In this document: positions 22,353 through 33,700 of the stretch, piece after piece
Layout: each line of letters begins with the position of its first letter
Numbering within the stretch: position 1 is the first letter of the stretch
DNA from: Paramyrothecium sp. XJ0827
Lineage: Eukaryota; Ascomycota; Sordariomycetes; Hypocreales; Stachybotryaceae
Direction: 5' to 3'
NCBI GenBank assembly: GCA_020881915.1
Contig: JAJFPB010000003.1
Location: 434,001 to 498,000, forward strand
DNA length: 64,000 bases
The notes under the pieces: model-generated
Databases searched by the model: none
Told to the model about the DNA's origin: nothing
Seen by the model: only the letters and a program-made list of their open reading frames with translations
Position numbers and translations under genes: made by a program

Positions 22353-23999
22353 ATGGACGGTTTCCCACTTCTGCATATTACGGGGTTTGCTTCGGTTTGG
22401 TATACCATCCTAGGTTTGGTATCTTCCCTTCATAGCTTCGGATTCATCCTCCCTACGCAGGTTCTAATAGAAGCAGCTGGTCCTAATCTTTGTCTGCCGT
22501 TCCCTCCTACATCCTCTGGCGAAATATCCAGGGCCGTATCTGGCGAGTTTCACGGATGCATACGGTGCGTATCAGGCGGCTCGACTGCGAACTCATATTA
22601 CTGTTCATCAAAGTCATGTCAAATATGGTGCGGTTTTCAGATATGGGCCAAAGAAATTAGTCTTCAACACAGTTACCGCATTACACGGTATGCCTACTTT
22701 ACCAGTTTAGTTTCATTGCTAAAGTTTTCAGATATATACCATAACCCTCGTGTGAACAAATCCTTCGTCTACGAAGTTTCTCGTCCAACGCCATTGGGCA
22801 CCGTCTTCGACACAGTCGATATTGATCAACACCAAAGGAAACGTAAAATTATTTTACAGCCATTGTCTGAGCGCTCCTTGCGTAACTTCGAACCAACTTT
22901 GATTGAGCAGGTTGATGTCTTTATTGAACGTTTAAACAAGTCAGCGGCTAGGTCAGAGCTTGTTAACCTATTCGAACGATCTTCCTGGCTTGGGAGTGAT
23001 GTTGCTGGCCATCTTGGTTTTGGTTATTCACTTGAGACTCAAACCAAAGACACTAACCGGTCACACCTTCGTGGCTTGACCATTGTCGCCGCTCGAGTTA
23101 ATATCTATATGCAATTCCCAGATCTTATGGTTATAGAGCCCCTGGTCAGATTCCTCGGTCGGGGATTACGGAAAAGGTACTTGGCGGCGCTTGAGACAAT
23201 GATCTCAAGCCGAATTGCTCTAGAGAAAACTGCTAGGTATGATCTTTACTCCTTTGCAGCTGGTTCCATGACTATTGGAACAAGCCTCAAAGATAGCGAA
23301 CTATGGTCCGAGTCTTTCACTTTTATGGCAGCTGGAGGGGGTACAACAGCAGTGGCGATAAGCGCTCTCTTCTTTTATCTGTCCCGGTATCCAGAGTCCT
23401 ATCGGAAACTCGGAAAAGAGATTCGGGATACATTTACATCACTCGAAGAGATACACGCTGATCAAAAGCTCCAAGAGTGCAAATATCTCAAAGCCTGTAT
23501 CAATGAATCGTTACGTATGTCCACACCTACCATAGGTATGCTCTGGCGGGAGCAACTTCCACCCGCAAGGGGTGGCGGTAATGATCCTGTGGTCATCGAT
23601 GGGCATGTCATTCCTCCTGGCACACAAATTGCCGTCAGCCTGTATGCGATTCATCACAATGAGGATTATTTCCCAGACTCGTTTACATTCAAACCTGAAC
23701 GCTGGTTAGCTTCTGATACTTCTGGCATGCAAAGAGCGTTTGCGCCTTTTGGCATTGGAGCCCGAGCTTGCGCTGGCAAGGCAGTTGCCCTGCATGAAAT
23801 AAGTCTTGTTTTTGCAAAGACTATTTATCAGTTTGACTTCCAAATTCCCTCCAACAATCTGGGAAGAGTCGGGGCTGGCATTGAAGGGCGAACAAATGGA
23901 CGTCATCGAGATAATGAGTACCAGCTCTATGATAATTTTCTTGCGACTGGCGAGGGACCGTTTTTAGAGTTCATTGCAAGAGATGGTAAACGTTTCTGA
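22353..23999 (+). CDS. Cytochrome P450 monooxygenase
   Basis: Likely exons are 22353-22418, 22471-22687 and 22732-23999 (516 residues). The first acceptor could instead be at 22476, removing two residues. Reading straight through the first intron gives a longer frame, but only splicing restores the P450 hinge HPLAKYPGP after the N-terminal membrane anchor. The I-helix reads AAGGGTTA, the ExxR helix reads NESLR, and the heme-ligand loop FGIGARACAG with its cysteine lies near residue 440. This is an ER-anchored heme monooxygenase needing a P450 reductase. The family looks like a fungal CYP of secondary metabolism or detoxification; substrate unknown. The divergent efflux pump suggests a shared pathway. 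All catalytic motifs are intact. Confidence 0.85.
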   Translation: MDGFPLLHITGFASVWYTILGLVSSLHSFGFILPTQVLIEAAGPNLCLPFPPTSSGEISRAVSGEFHGCIRCVSGGSTANSYYCSSKSCQIWCGFQIWAKEISLQHSYRITRYAYFTSLVSLLKFSDIYHNPRVNKSFVYEVSRPTPLGTVFDTVDIDQHQRKRKIILQPLSERSLRNFEPTLIEQVDVFIERLNKSAARSELVNLFERSSWLGSDVAGHLGFGYSLETQTKDTNRSHLRGLTIVAARVNIYMQFPDLMVIEPLVRFLGRGLRKRYLAALETMISSRIALEKTARYDLYSFAAGSMTIGTSLKDSELWSESFTFMAAGGGTTAVAISALFFYLSRYPESYRKLGKEIRDTFTSLEEIHADQKLQECKYLKACINESLRMSTPTIGMLWREQLPPARGGGNDPVVIDGHVIPPGTQIAVSLYAIHHNEDYFPDSFTFKPERWLASDTSGMQRAFAPFGIGARACAGKAVALHEISLVFAKTIYQFDFQIPSNNLGRVGAGIEGRTNGRHRDNEYQLYDNFLATGEGPFLEFIARDGKRF

Positions 24000-24038
24000 A
24001 TCTTTCATTTGGGTGAGAGTTTGTTGAATACGAAACTA

Positions 24039-24232
24039 CCTACGCGGGAGGGGGGCCTTTTTCAACAGACCTCGTACAGGCTGTAATTCTTGACAGGAGA
24101 TTCAAAAGACTTTTAGGGGATTTTAAGAGCAAATCTTAAGCTTTAAAGGAGGTTCTAAAACCCTTCCAAAACAAGTTCAAGAAATACAGCCTGCACGAGG
24201 CCTGTCAAAAGAAACCCCCCTCCCCACGTAGG
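24039..24232. mobile_element. MITE-like element (194 bp), TA target duplication
   Basis: The first ~60 bases (CCTACGCGGGAGGGGGG onward) match the reverse complement of the last ~60 (ending CCCTCCCCACGTAGG), leaving a short unique centre. TA flanks both ends (24037-24038 and 24233-24234). It has no coding capacity. Its size, TIRs and TA duplication fit a non-autonomous Tc1-mariner-like MITE; its TIR sequence differs from the Fot-like copies in this window. It lies 40 bp after the P450 stop codon and could form a transcribed hairpin there. Confidence 0.8.
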
Positions 24233-25168
24233 TATGACACCTGCTCCAGCTTCCGGTAGTGTTACTGCGACAAAGATGTCGGGCAGGCTCAAAATGCCAG
24301 GAGCTGCCCGGATGTGACGCATGAGGTCGATAGTTGTATTTAATTATAACAATATGACCGGTCTACTAGCTTGAACTAGTTTCTGTCCGGTCGAAACCAC
24401 GTTTCCCACTCTAAATCGCAGTATGGCCAGCATTAAACTTGCATCTATTTATATTTTGGCGAGACCTTCGCATGCTATCCACTGACAATGAGGTCAACGA
24501 TGAATTCTTAGAAAAAGAAACCCCGTACTAGAGAGACTTTTGATGGCCAAACATAATCATGACGACCTCATAGCTTCATTCTTCTAGTACCATGACTTCC
24601 GGCCCTTTCCAAAACCTATCGCTTACTTTGTCTTGGTGGTACTGAGAATCAAGGTTAGGCCGGTTGCAAGACTAGATGGCGTCTCATATCCATTTTTCTT
24701 TTCTCGTTATATTAAGCACGCCAGAACTACAGACTCTTGTCTTTGAAACCGGGTTTTCACGCGATCTCGAGGCCACGGACAATAACCCGTGGTAAACAGA
24801 GCTGAGATGGCGACACAGGTCTCCAGGTGAACTCGAGAAGCAAGAACAAAATCACCTAGTTCAGAAGATAATAATCCTAAATATGGTCTAAACGGCCCCT
24901 CCGTACTTTGGTTTGACTAGAACAACCCGGCATAGCGTCTGACTGACTACTTTGTCCAGCTGACCAAAGATTATACATCCATGGCTCGTTCTGGTTTGTT
25001 TACTAAACCAGACCTGACCAGCTCGATAAATTAATTTTTAAATATGTTATTTAGTATTAGCGCCACGCTTGAACTTGGCTGTGAGGATAAATGACGAGAA
25101 GAGAAGGTGTCGGTGATCCCTCAAGGACAGTCTCTCAAATCTCCGAGGTTGAGAGTAATTCTGCGAGA
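24233..25168. other. Intergenic, no gene seen
   Basis: Normal composition with no convincing coding signal. Lies between the MITE and the 3' end of the minus-strand orphan gene. Confidence 0.45.
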
Positions 25169-26361
25169 TCATTCGCTGTGCGGTGCAGAAGCTTCGGCAA
25201 TGACTCTGTCTGTGAATTTCTTTCCAGGTCTGAATGGAATTTCCTTATGCTTAATTGATAGTTGGGCCGCCATTTCCATGGCGATGTTAGGTCTGTCAAT
25301 CATACGAAGAAGCTGCAAGGGTATGGCAGCTTCAAACATGTGTAGAGATTGTATGTCTTTGTCGTCGGTCACAAAAAGGCGAGACTAACGCGATCAGTTA
25401 CATGTGTTATGCCAGACACGAGATTATGTGAACCCACTATGAAATGCGTCTGCACTGATCTGACATGGCTTCTTTGCGCCTGTGCCATTGACAAGAGTAT
25501 GCATACGAAGTAAGGATGGCGCGTCCAGTCATCGCCCTGCTTTGGCAGCGTCGTGACGGCTGGAAACTGGTCGTAAAAAGCCATACGGCTCAGCTCATGC
25601 AGTGAGACTTCGCGAGCATGGTGAAAATAGCCCAGCCACGGGAGGTTGCTTGCTGTCTCCTCGGGCTTGTAGAGACTGTAGTTTGGCCGATGCGCCACGT
25701 GCCCGGCAAAGTAAAGCGGAGGCGAGTCACTGCGAGCGTTCTGTGATGAGAAACAGACTGGAAACTGCGGGGAAGAAGAGGGGCTCTACTACTACCATTG
25801 ATGTGAGAATGGTGTGCCTGGGGAGCTGATCAGGCTTGTAAAGGCAGCCCGCTTTGAAGATGGCGGCGCCTTCTTGGTAAGCCTCTTTGCGTACTTTTCA
25901 TCTCCTTGCACATGGCCTTCAGAAGGCGATTTGGTCAAAGTTTGATCAACATAATCGACATCTGCGAACCCAATCCCTAAGAGTTGGAGATATTCAGGCG
26001 TCCACGTGGTCGGCTTTGCGCCCAGTTTGACGGGACCGAGGATGTCCACAAGTGATCTTAAAATAGTCGGGAAAAATTCAGAAGTCTGTGTTTGGGTGCA
26101 GGACGCCGTTTCCATGTCGAATTGTGAAGAGGCAAGGCGTTCTGAGGTGTGAATGATGGATGGGCCGTGGAGACCGAGGATTGTCGATGACTCTCTGGTG
26201 TTTTTCTTCTCTTTAGTACGATCGTGGACTAGCTGCATATAGAGTGGGTGGTAAAAAAACATCTGGTGACTGAAGTCCATTATCGCCTTGAGACCTAGAC
26301 TTTTAGTAGGCTGTACAGGGTAGGCTAATCTCAATTTGGCCGCCCCAGAGCAGTCTCCCAT
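25169..26361 (-). CDS. Fungal protein of unknown function (orphan family)
   Basis: Exons 26361-25796, 25729-25438 and 25384-25169 on the minus strand give 357 residues with in-frame GT-AG junctions. No catalytic motif was recognised. Its layout is a poorly conserved N-terminal third, a middle segment around CDSPPLYFAGHVAHRPNYSLY, a hydrophobic FVCILLSMAQAQRS stretch, and a C-terminal segment FVTDDKDIQSLHMFEA. This resembles a widespread but uncharacterised family of filamentous fungi, remembered rather than looked up. The first two junctions depend on my choice of acceptor at 25730. No signal peptide. Confidence 0.6.
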
Positions 26362-26421
26362 TCCCTTCCCCTTTCGCTCCCCAACCGCATTCGAGGGGCA
26401 GAAGGGAGGAGGAAGAGAAGG

Positions 26422-26817
26422 TCATTCCACCAATAGCCCATGTAAAAAATAGTAGTCAAGGCCTAGCCCTCTTGAAACTTTGTTTCTACGTCTTTGGAAA
26501 CCTAATGCTCCGAGTCGCCGGCAGTCTAGAGCCCTTGATTCCGTTACAAGCCGGCCCACCGATCTGGAAATCAGTTCAAGGGCTCCAGCACAAACATCAC
26601 TGCCGGAAAAGGGCTGGTGGCTGATGGCATAACAGTCTGCACTCAGCCTGTACGAGTGGCGACCAACGAATATAACGCAGCTGGCAGTCGAGGTGATCTC
26701 ACGCACCGCCCCTGCGTCGCCTGTGCAGCCGGTGCCGCTGAAGCCCTGGACAGTGCAGGCGGCATTGATGAGGCCCTCGGCGCTAGCTGCCAGAATAAAG
26801 ACCGTGTTGAGATGCAT
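26422..26817 (-). CDS. Small secreted cysteine-containing protein
   Basis: A 131-residue open frame from an ATG at 26817. The N-terminus MHLNTVFILAASAEGLINA is a plausible signal peptide ending before an Ala-Ala-Cys. The mature part has several cysteines (TVQGFSGTGCTGD, STASCVIF, SADCYAI, SDVCAGALE), suggesting disulfides and secretion. The C-terminal ~40 residues are basic and of low quality, so an unseen intron or 3' frameshift is possible. It may be a secreted effector-like or wall protein; no family was identified. Confidence 0.5.
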   Translation of the reverse strand: MHLNTVFILAASAEGLINAACTVQGFSGTGCTGDAGAVREITSTASCVIFVGRHSYRLSADCYAISHQPFSGSDVCAGALELISRSVGRLVTESRALDCRRLGALGFQRRRNKVSRGLGLDYYFLHGLLVE

Positions 26818-26975
26818 GTTGAGATATGGTTGACACGATGACTTGGCGAGAAGAGTATGTGTCGCCTGAGGTGTAGAAAGGCTGAGAGATTGAACGACTA
26901 GAAGAAGTGCGTGATTGCTGGATATACTTTTGGCTTTTGTGTCGGAGTGTTTCCCTTGTTTTGAGTGATCCTATC

Positions 26976-27413
26976 CTAGTTATGTTGATAGTCACTTGCT
27001 TCTCGCGACGAGTATCCACGCCGGAACTGCATTTGTCCTAATAGCCACTGGCCGCCTTGTGCTAGCACTGCTTTGCACTTTTCCACCGCTTGCCTTGACT
27101 TTGATCTCTGCTCGACAACTTCCTCAAAGGATTCCAAATAATGATTCCATCTTCTTACGTTGTAGACATATGCTCGCAGCCAAACATCCAACAGAACCGC
27201 AAATAGTGCAACTATCGGCCACGACAAGACATGACCGAACACACGCCCAAGGCAGACGAGGACCAACACAGGGGCCAAAACTCTCAGGTATGCCGAAAGT
27301 TCGAAGGACAATCTGCGAATGGAGAAGATACTGTAATCGATGCGCCGGGACAGTCCAGGCCTGTTCTTTCCTGGCCACTGGTCGCGATCTAGATCCAAAT
27401 CAGCGGCGTCCAC
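26976..27413 (-). CDS. Possible membrane-spanning 3' exon of the HET gene, or separate small protein
   Basis: An open frame with two or three adjacent hydrophobic helices (FELSAYLRVLAPVLVLVCLG; SWPIVALFAVLLDVWL) followed by a charged, coiled-coil-like tail. It has no ATG at its start and lies 127 bp downstream of the HET-domain frame on the same strand. A splice from a GTACAC donor near 27557 to an acceptor near 27417 would keep the frame and give the HET protein a membrane anchor. This is unproven; it could be non-coding. Confidence 0.35.
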   Translation of the reverse strand: MDAADLDLDRDQWPGKNRPGLSRRIDYSIFSIRRLSFELSAYLRVLAPVLVLVCLGRVFGHVLSWPIVALFAVLLDVWLRAYVYNVRRWNHYLESFEEVVEQRSKSRQAVEKCKAVLAQGGQWLLGQMQFRRGYSSREASDYQHN

Positions 27414-27540
27414 TTCAACTTAACTGGAAGAGAGTCGCACCTCGGGTAATAGCCACATTCATGTTCTTATGGGGAAGTACCTCGCTGTTCACCACCTTGG
27501 GCATTGCAACAGACGACATAGTAGAGTCTCTGCTCAGTAC

Positions 27541-29997
27541 CTACTGTTCTGGTGTACGCGCCGTGATTGCGGCACGAAAGCTAAGCGTGAGAGTTTCATA
27601 ACTGAATCTAGTAGCTTCAACCCTTTCTTTGATGTAAAACATTGCGCCACGCGCTCGGATCCCTGTGAGCGAGGCGCTGGATATGTGCTCGTCAATCACA
27701 AGGCACACGCGTTCCGGATAGAAGCTTGACAATCCGGAATGCCCAGGTTGATTAAGTTGCGAGGTGTCACGACATCGAGTCGTGAGTTCTACTACGTATT
27801 CCCTCTGCACTCCGTCATGCAACTCACTCGCGCAACCGACCTTGACCATGAAGGCATTACCATCAACGATATTTGCGGTGTGTACCTCCAGGAGGTGTAC
27901 TTTGTGATCACTTCCCCAGCCATAGCACAGCAAAACCGGCGTTCCGTCTTCGGCCTGGTCCGGTTCCAAGAATGGCCGAGGGCGGAGGGGATCCGTTGTG
28001 ATAGATGACGGCACCCAGCCTTCTGCATCCTTTGGTGAATCGACACCGTCAACATCACAGGCTCCATTAGCGATATAAAAGAGTGATAACGGCAAGCCCA
28101 AGCAGCTTCGAACCACCAGAGGTAATCGCTCACCCGGCGGAGCTTTCATCAAAACACTGGTGTTCATATCCATGAGATTTGCTAGAATGATAGGTCCATC
28201 GTGCTTCTTAGTCAATGTGCGATACGCCAAATCGTTCCATGCAGAAGCGAAACGTTCGGCGTCGTCCATGGCGCCATATGGCTGGCTAGGTAAAATAACC
28301 CTGCTCCTTGCGTAAAGTGAATAGCTGAAGGATCTATACAGATCTTGAAGAATAATGCTGTCCAGACGTCTTTGGAAACCGAACCTGTTCTCTTGACTTT
28401 GCAAAGCCGGTAATGAAGGTAATCGAATGGACTCTGTTTTCGTCTCTATGCACCGATCTGTTGCCATGCACGACTCTTCAAAAGTCCATGCACGCTCCAT
28501 CCACTTGGAGGCCGTTACAAGTCCCAGAAGTCGCAGCGCGTTTGCATTGACATCCGTGTAATGAGTTGATTGCCGTTGCAGACCCTTCTCTCGGATGACG
28601 ATGCGATTTGCGCCTGCGAAAACGGCAGCGATTAGCTTTATAGCCTTCTGTTTCAGCCTCTGGTCTTCTACAGTGATCCTCTTCGCGGGAATGCAAAGCG
28701 AGTCAATCCAAATTAGAAGACGTTCGCCCCGCTCGTACCCAGGGATTGGAGATCTGAGCTTGAACGTCGCTGCTAGTCTTTTCCAAAATGTGACGCGGTT
28801 CCCGGCTCGTGCCCGTAACACTGAGTCGCGAAGCTGATGAACCTGACATTCCTTAAGGGCATTTCCATTTGGGTTTCCTAGCCCATCTGCCCAAACATGG
28901 GAGATAGCAGTGTAGCCCTCACTAAGGTCAAAAGGGACTAATTTCGAGTTAAGATCACCGGAGGAGTTGATTGATAGAAGCGGGATACGCCCGCTTTCCA
29001 CCAAATGCAAAATGTCTTCTGGCCCAACCACGACTGATTTGCAACCAGGGCTACCCTCGCAGTCATCGGAGTGACTCATTTCGTACGTGCTCTCGTCAAT
29101 GTTGAATGCAATGCATCGCGTCTGCCCTAGACACTTTGCATGACCACCAGGGGCAATGTCTTGTCGAACAATAGAAGCTAAATAGTTGTATGTTCGAAAC
29201 CGAAACATAGAGCATATTTGCTTTGCACGAACAGGACACCAACCACGCTCCTCAAGGAGTTCAAGTAATAGTCCGACATCGAGTCGTGGCTGTGAAGCAC
29301 CAAACGGAAAAGCTACATGACGTTCCCCAAGATGTTGAGCCGATGAATCCATTCTCTGAGTGCGGGTAATGCCCCACGAGAGAATCTTCTGGCTGAATGA
29401 TTGATTTGGCGGATGAAATCCAATGTAGAGATCCGCCAGGCAATCTACTAACAAGCTGATTGACAATGATATCTTTGCAAAGTCTCGCAACTCATCCTGG
29501 TCAGAACAAATTGCGTGGCCTGTGATGGAGATTAAATTGTGCTCAGCCCACGCAAAAGCTAGCAGCTGCCTCAGACGCTGCTCTTCTGCGGCGAAGCGAT
29601 GGGAATTTCCCCAAGCCGTTGATCCCGCAATCGTGCTAAACATGCGGCCTTCGTACTGGTTGTACACAAATTGCAGAGCCTCTGGAGTGGCCCTGATCTC
29701 TCCATGCGCGGTAAAGTTGGATGGATCAACATTGACACCAAAGAACTCGGCGAGGAGGCCCAAAAACAGCCAATTCTGAAGTAGGTGGGAAAGCTCGCGT
29801 ATGGAGACTTGTACATCATCCTGCAGGCCCTGACCGACTTTCCAAAACCCAAAGCCGGCCCGTGATGGGTACGTTTCGAAAGGGACATCTTGTAATGCGC
29901 AAAAGGACTCACCCAGCCCGTTTGGAGGTGGTCCAAGATACGGGGCTCTGAGGGGTTGCTGCTGATTGCCAGATGGTGACGATGAGAAAATGTCCAT
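27541..29997 (-). CDS. HET-domain (heterokaryon incompatibility) protein
   Basis: A single long frame of 818 residues from an ATG at 29997. The first ~330 residues are a helical region of unknown type ending in a Cys/His-rich stretch (GGHAKCLGQTRC then HSDDCEGSPGC). The HET domain follows at about 345-505, recognised by YTAISHVWADGLG, LLIWIDSLCIP and the later KWMERAWTFEE. HET domains are TIR-like signalling modules that trigger cell death on non-self contact in filamentous ascomycetes. Here the domain is C-terminal to a large N-region. About 300 further residues lack known motifs. A membrane-spanning 3' exon may follow (see 26976-27413). The partner and trigger are unknown. Confidence 0.88.
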   Translation of the reverse strand: MDIFSSSPSGNQQQPLRAPYLGPPPNGLGESFCALQDVPFETYPSRAGFGFWKVGQGLQDDVQVSIRELSHLLQNWLFLGLLAEFFGVNVDPSNFTAHGEIRATPEALQFVYNQYEGRMFSTIAGSTAWGNSHRFAAEEQRLRQLLAFAWAEHNLISITGHAICSDQDELRDFAKISLSISLLVDCLADLYIGFHPPNQSFSQKILSWGITRTQRMDSSAQHLGERHVAFPFGASQPRLDVGLLLELLEERGWCPVRAKQICSMFRFRTYNYLASIVRQDIAPGGHAKCLGQTRCIAFNIDESTYEMSHSDDCEGSPGCKSVVVGPEDILHLVESGRIPLLSINSSGDLNSKLVPFDLSEGYTAISHVWADGLGNPNGNALKECQVHQLRDSVLRARAGNRVTFWKRLAATFKLRSPIPGYERGERLLIWIDSLCIPAKRITVEDQRLKQKAIKLIAAVFAGANRIVIREKGLQRQSTHYTDVNANALRLLGLVTASKWMERAWTFEESCMATDRCIETKTESIRLPSLPALQSQENRFGFQRRLDSIILQDLYRSFSYSLYARSRVILPSQPYGAMDDAERFASAWNDLAYRTLTKKHDGPIILANLMDMNTSVLMKAPPGERLPLVVRSCLGLPLSLFYIANGACDVDGVDSPKDAEGWVPSSITTDPLRPRPFLEPDQAEDGTPVLLCYGWGSDHKVHLLEVHTANIVDGNAFMVKVGCASELHDGVQREYVVELTTRCRDTSQLNQPGHSGLSSFYPERVCLVIDEHISSASLTGIRARGAMFYIKERVEATRFSYETLTLSFRAAITARTPEQ

Positions 29998-30774
29998 GAT
30001 CGTTGCGCCAAAGCCAAAAAAGAAGTCTGCTTATTACGCGTGTAGGATCAGAGACATTGAAATTCCCGAGTGCATTACAAAGTGCAAGGATGGAGGTTTA
30101 GAAGGTCAACTGTGAATTGTAAGAGAACTGCGTTGACTAAATTTGCCCAGAATAGGCCTCTTCATGGCACCAGCCTCACGAGCTGACCTCGCTCTTGATG
30201 ACTCTATTGGTTGCCTGATTATCCATGCCACCTCCACGTGCTCCAGCACAAGCGCTTGCATGATTGGTGATGAGCAATCAAAAAGCGACATTTTCCTGCG
30301 TAAAAGCAGTGGTGGAAACAATGTCGTATTTCTCCGACTTCCAACCCGCCAAATGCTTCCCAGTAATAACGATTAAGTATGTCCTTATGGTAGAAGGAGC
30401 AAAAAGTAAGTTTGAGAGCAAACTACCCGACCGATAATAAGGTCAAATAGCATGCACTCATTCGATCGTAGGAACTTGATGAAAAGAGGATGTGAAGTCT
30501 GTGCCTCCTACTTATTCCACAATGCTACGTGTTGGCTGGCAAATCAGGGCCTGGGTCGGGATATTGTCTTTCTCCTTTATTGAACCTATCAAGACCTTCA
30601 AGAGACTCACAAGTGAGGATTTTCCTTGCGAGAGTGGATTAATGGTCGGCGGTAGTACATGATCAACTCCGCCAGATCTACACCTTGAACAGTTCCCGCC
30701 TACATTGCTGTTCGGAAGGTCTTTAGTAAGCTTATTGTCTATGCTATTTTACATATACTGGGTATCGTTTATCA
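29998..30774. other. Intergenic, no gene seen
   Basis: Contains the 5' region of the HET gene and the 3' end of the histidine kinase gene. No supported coding sequence or repeat. Confidence 0.45.
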
Positions 30775-33700
30775 TCACGCTGAAATGCTCGGAAAATATC
30801 GCTTCAAACAACTGTCCAACGTCGCCATGCCCACGGGCTTGACGAGGTAATCGTCAGCGCCGGCCGCTTCGGCCTCGACCCTGTCCTTCGGGGTGTCCTG
30901 TCCCGTGACCATGAGAATGACGCACGGCTCCCACCCGTTCTCCTTCTCCGAGGCTCGGATCCGGCGCGTCGCCTGGATGCCGTCGCACACGGGCATTTGC
31001 AAGTCCATGAGCACGAGCCTGAAGCCAGTCCCAGCGTCGTTGGCCATGCCGCCTCTTAGAACACAAAACTGAGGGTTTGTAAAGCTTTCCGTCGCCTGCA
31101 GTCCATCTTCCACGGCGTGGTGCGGCAGCCCTCGTTTCTTGCAGTACATGGTCATGATGCGCAAGTTAATGGCGTTGTCGTCCACAAGGAGGACCGCGGG
31201 CCTGCTGATCCGAGGAATGGGAGAGCGTAACGGGGCAATTAGCTGCGTTTCAGTTGCCGGCGGTTGTGTCAAAATGTTCTCTTGAGGAAGTTCTTTATCA
31301 ACCAGGACTGGTAATGTTAGGTCATCTGTATCGTGAGAGACCTGGATGTGATCAAAAGGCTGGTCGACCAGTTCGGTATGAGCAGGAGATACGCTGCAAT
31401 TGGCGAAGGCTGCATCCAAGACCTTGACTCTTTCTGCAGTCTCGTTTCGCTCGTCGTTCTCCACCCCGCTGTCTGGGTCGCTCCCAACTACTGTTGTTGA
31501 TGCAGTCGCTATTCTCGAAAAAGCATCATCTGCAAGCTTGAGCGCCTGCACCAGCTTTGAGGTCAGGAACGGTCCGCGAATAAATATGATGTTATCCAGA
31601 CAGTCGTGGCCAATCGAGCTCTGTTCCATTGTTGGAACGAGGCAGATGGCGACTTGATCGGGCAGAATTTGAGACAGTTGTCTTTCGAGCTGGTCAGGGC
31701 TTGTCGCATGGTCGAATAGAATCAACGAGCTTTGCTCCTGATCACAAGAGCTCAACCCGTTGGAAATCAGAAAGCTCGCGAAGCGGTTACATGGCAGCAG
31801 GCCTTCTTCATAACAGTCCAAATGATGAAAGGTCCGGGGAAGGTTTGTAAACCTAGAGACTCGCAGCGCCGACCGTGTACAAGCGAAAGCAACCTGTCGG
31901 AAAGTGGCGCGGAAATGAGAGCCCCTGTTGACGCCCGAAGACACGAGCACCACATCCCCGCCTAGGAGGCTCGCGAACCTGGACGCCAGCGTCAGGCCCA
32001 AGCCAGCCCTAGTTGAGTGACAGTCGACCTTCTCGTACGTGTCAAAGATGCGCACTTGGTCGTCTGGACTGATGCCACAACCCGTGTCCTCGACATCGAC
32101 GATCAGTGCCCCATAATCAGGAGATATGGAGATTGTGATGGCGACAGTTCCTCCGGGTGTGTTCTGGGCGGCATTCAGTACGAGTGGCAGCAGACTATCT
32201 CGGAGCAGTTTGAAATCAACCACAATGCTGTCGCAGTGGTGGGTCACGCCTCGGTTCACAATGAACGTGGGCATCTGGCGTGCGGCGTCTCCAGTTGTCG
32301 CTTTGAAGAAGCCATCGGCAAGTTCCGTTTCGAGGCTATCCAATGAGTGTAACGCGTCTGCGCGTTCTCGAGCTGCAATGTCGGCCCAATAATTCAGTGT
32401 GATGATGCTGTTGACGATGGTGATGAGGTCCTGGCCTGCGGCTTTTATGGTATTGATGTACGTCAAAGGGTCGATCCGAGCGGCTGCGGGAGGCGCTCTT
32501 TTACGCGTCAGCTCTTGACTTTCAGGACACCCTTCGACTGTCGAAACGCTCCGCGACTGAAGTTCTTCTGCCAACAAGTCCACTGCACCGAGGATGCCAT
32601 GGATGGGAGTCCGAAGCTGGTGGGTCATGCCTCGCAGGAACTTTTCCTTGGCCAGCTTGGCTTCCGTGAGCATGCGCTTGTGCCATATCTGGGACAGCAT
32701 GCTGGCGCAGCCGTGAACAAACCACAGGTCCACATCGTCAAACACAATCTCGAAATGATTGGATGCCACGATCAGACTCGTCTGCCCCAAGTGGCCGTTG
32801 AACCTGCTGGCAATCACACGCACGACTCTGTCGGTCGGCAGAACCTGGTGGTTGGCGCTTTCGATGATCCAATCGAGGTAGTCGATGTCCTCCCAAACGC
32901 CGTCATCGAGGTCCGACAGCGGAATAGGAGCACGACCGTCAACAGTCACGAAGGAAGACTTGGCTGTCGGTTGCATCTCGACCTTTGCTTTGGGATACGC
33001 GAGTTTGAGCGCATCCAAGATTGCAGATTCGGACCCATCTTCGTCAATCCTCCGCTGCAGGCCCGCAAGAGCCTCGGACATGCGGCGGCGCTCTCGCTGA
33101 CGGCGCACGCGCGCGCTCTGGATGATGTCGGCGACGATCCAATCGGCCAGCTGCGCCAGAGACGTGTGCTGCCACTTGGGGATGGGCTCCTGGCTCGTGT
33201 TGGAGGCCACGCAGAGCGACCCCAGGGCCACGCAGTCGCCAAACTCAGTCTCCAAGCGGAGCGGCACGCCGGCGTACGACCGAAGGCCTCCGATTTTGAC
33301 ATGAGGGGACCCGCGGAATCTCCAGTCGTCGGCCATGTTGGGGAGCAGAAATACGGACTAGACGGTCGTGTTTCATTAGTTCAACGATACGCAAACCAAG
33401 CAGTCACTGTTGGCACGTACACCCGGAGGTTGGTTGATGGTGTGAGCGCAGGTGCTCTCGCGCCGCGGCAGGATGGCCAGAGGCAAGCCGTAGGTGGCGA
33501 GGCGTGTGTATTCGTTCAGACCGAGCAGGCCGACAATGGCAAACTCCCAGCCGCTGGACTCGCGGGCCAGGCAGGCCTTGTCCTGGAGGCGGGTGAGGAG
33601 CTCGGTGTCACTGGCGATGTCTCGCGTGTAGTACCACAGCATGTTCAATCGAAGTCGCTCGTTCCTCGTCAGCTGGGGATGCAGATAGTCGTCGGCGACG

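Noticed and set aside
22353..22731. Unspliced N-terminus of the P450 as given by the continuous 548-codon frame
   Set aside because: The continuous frame loses the proline-rich hinge; removing two short introns restores P450 features, giving 516 residues.
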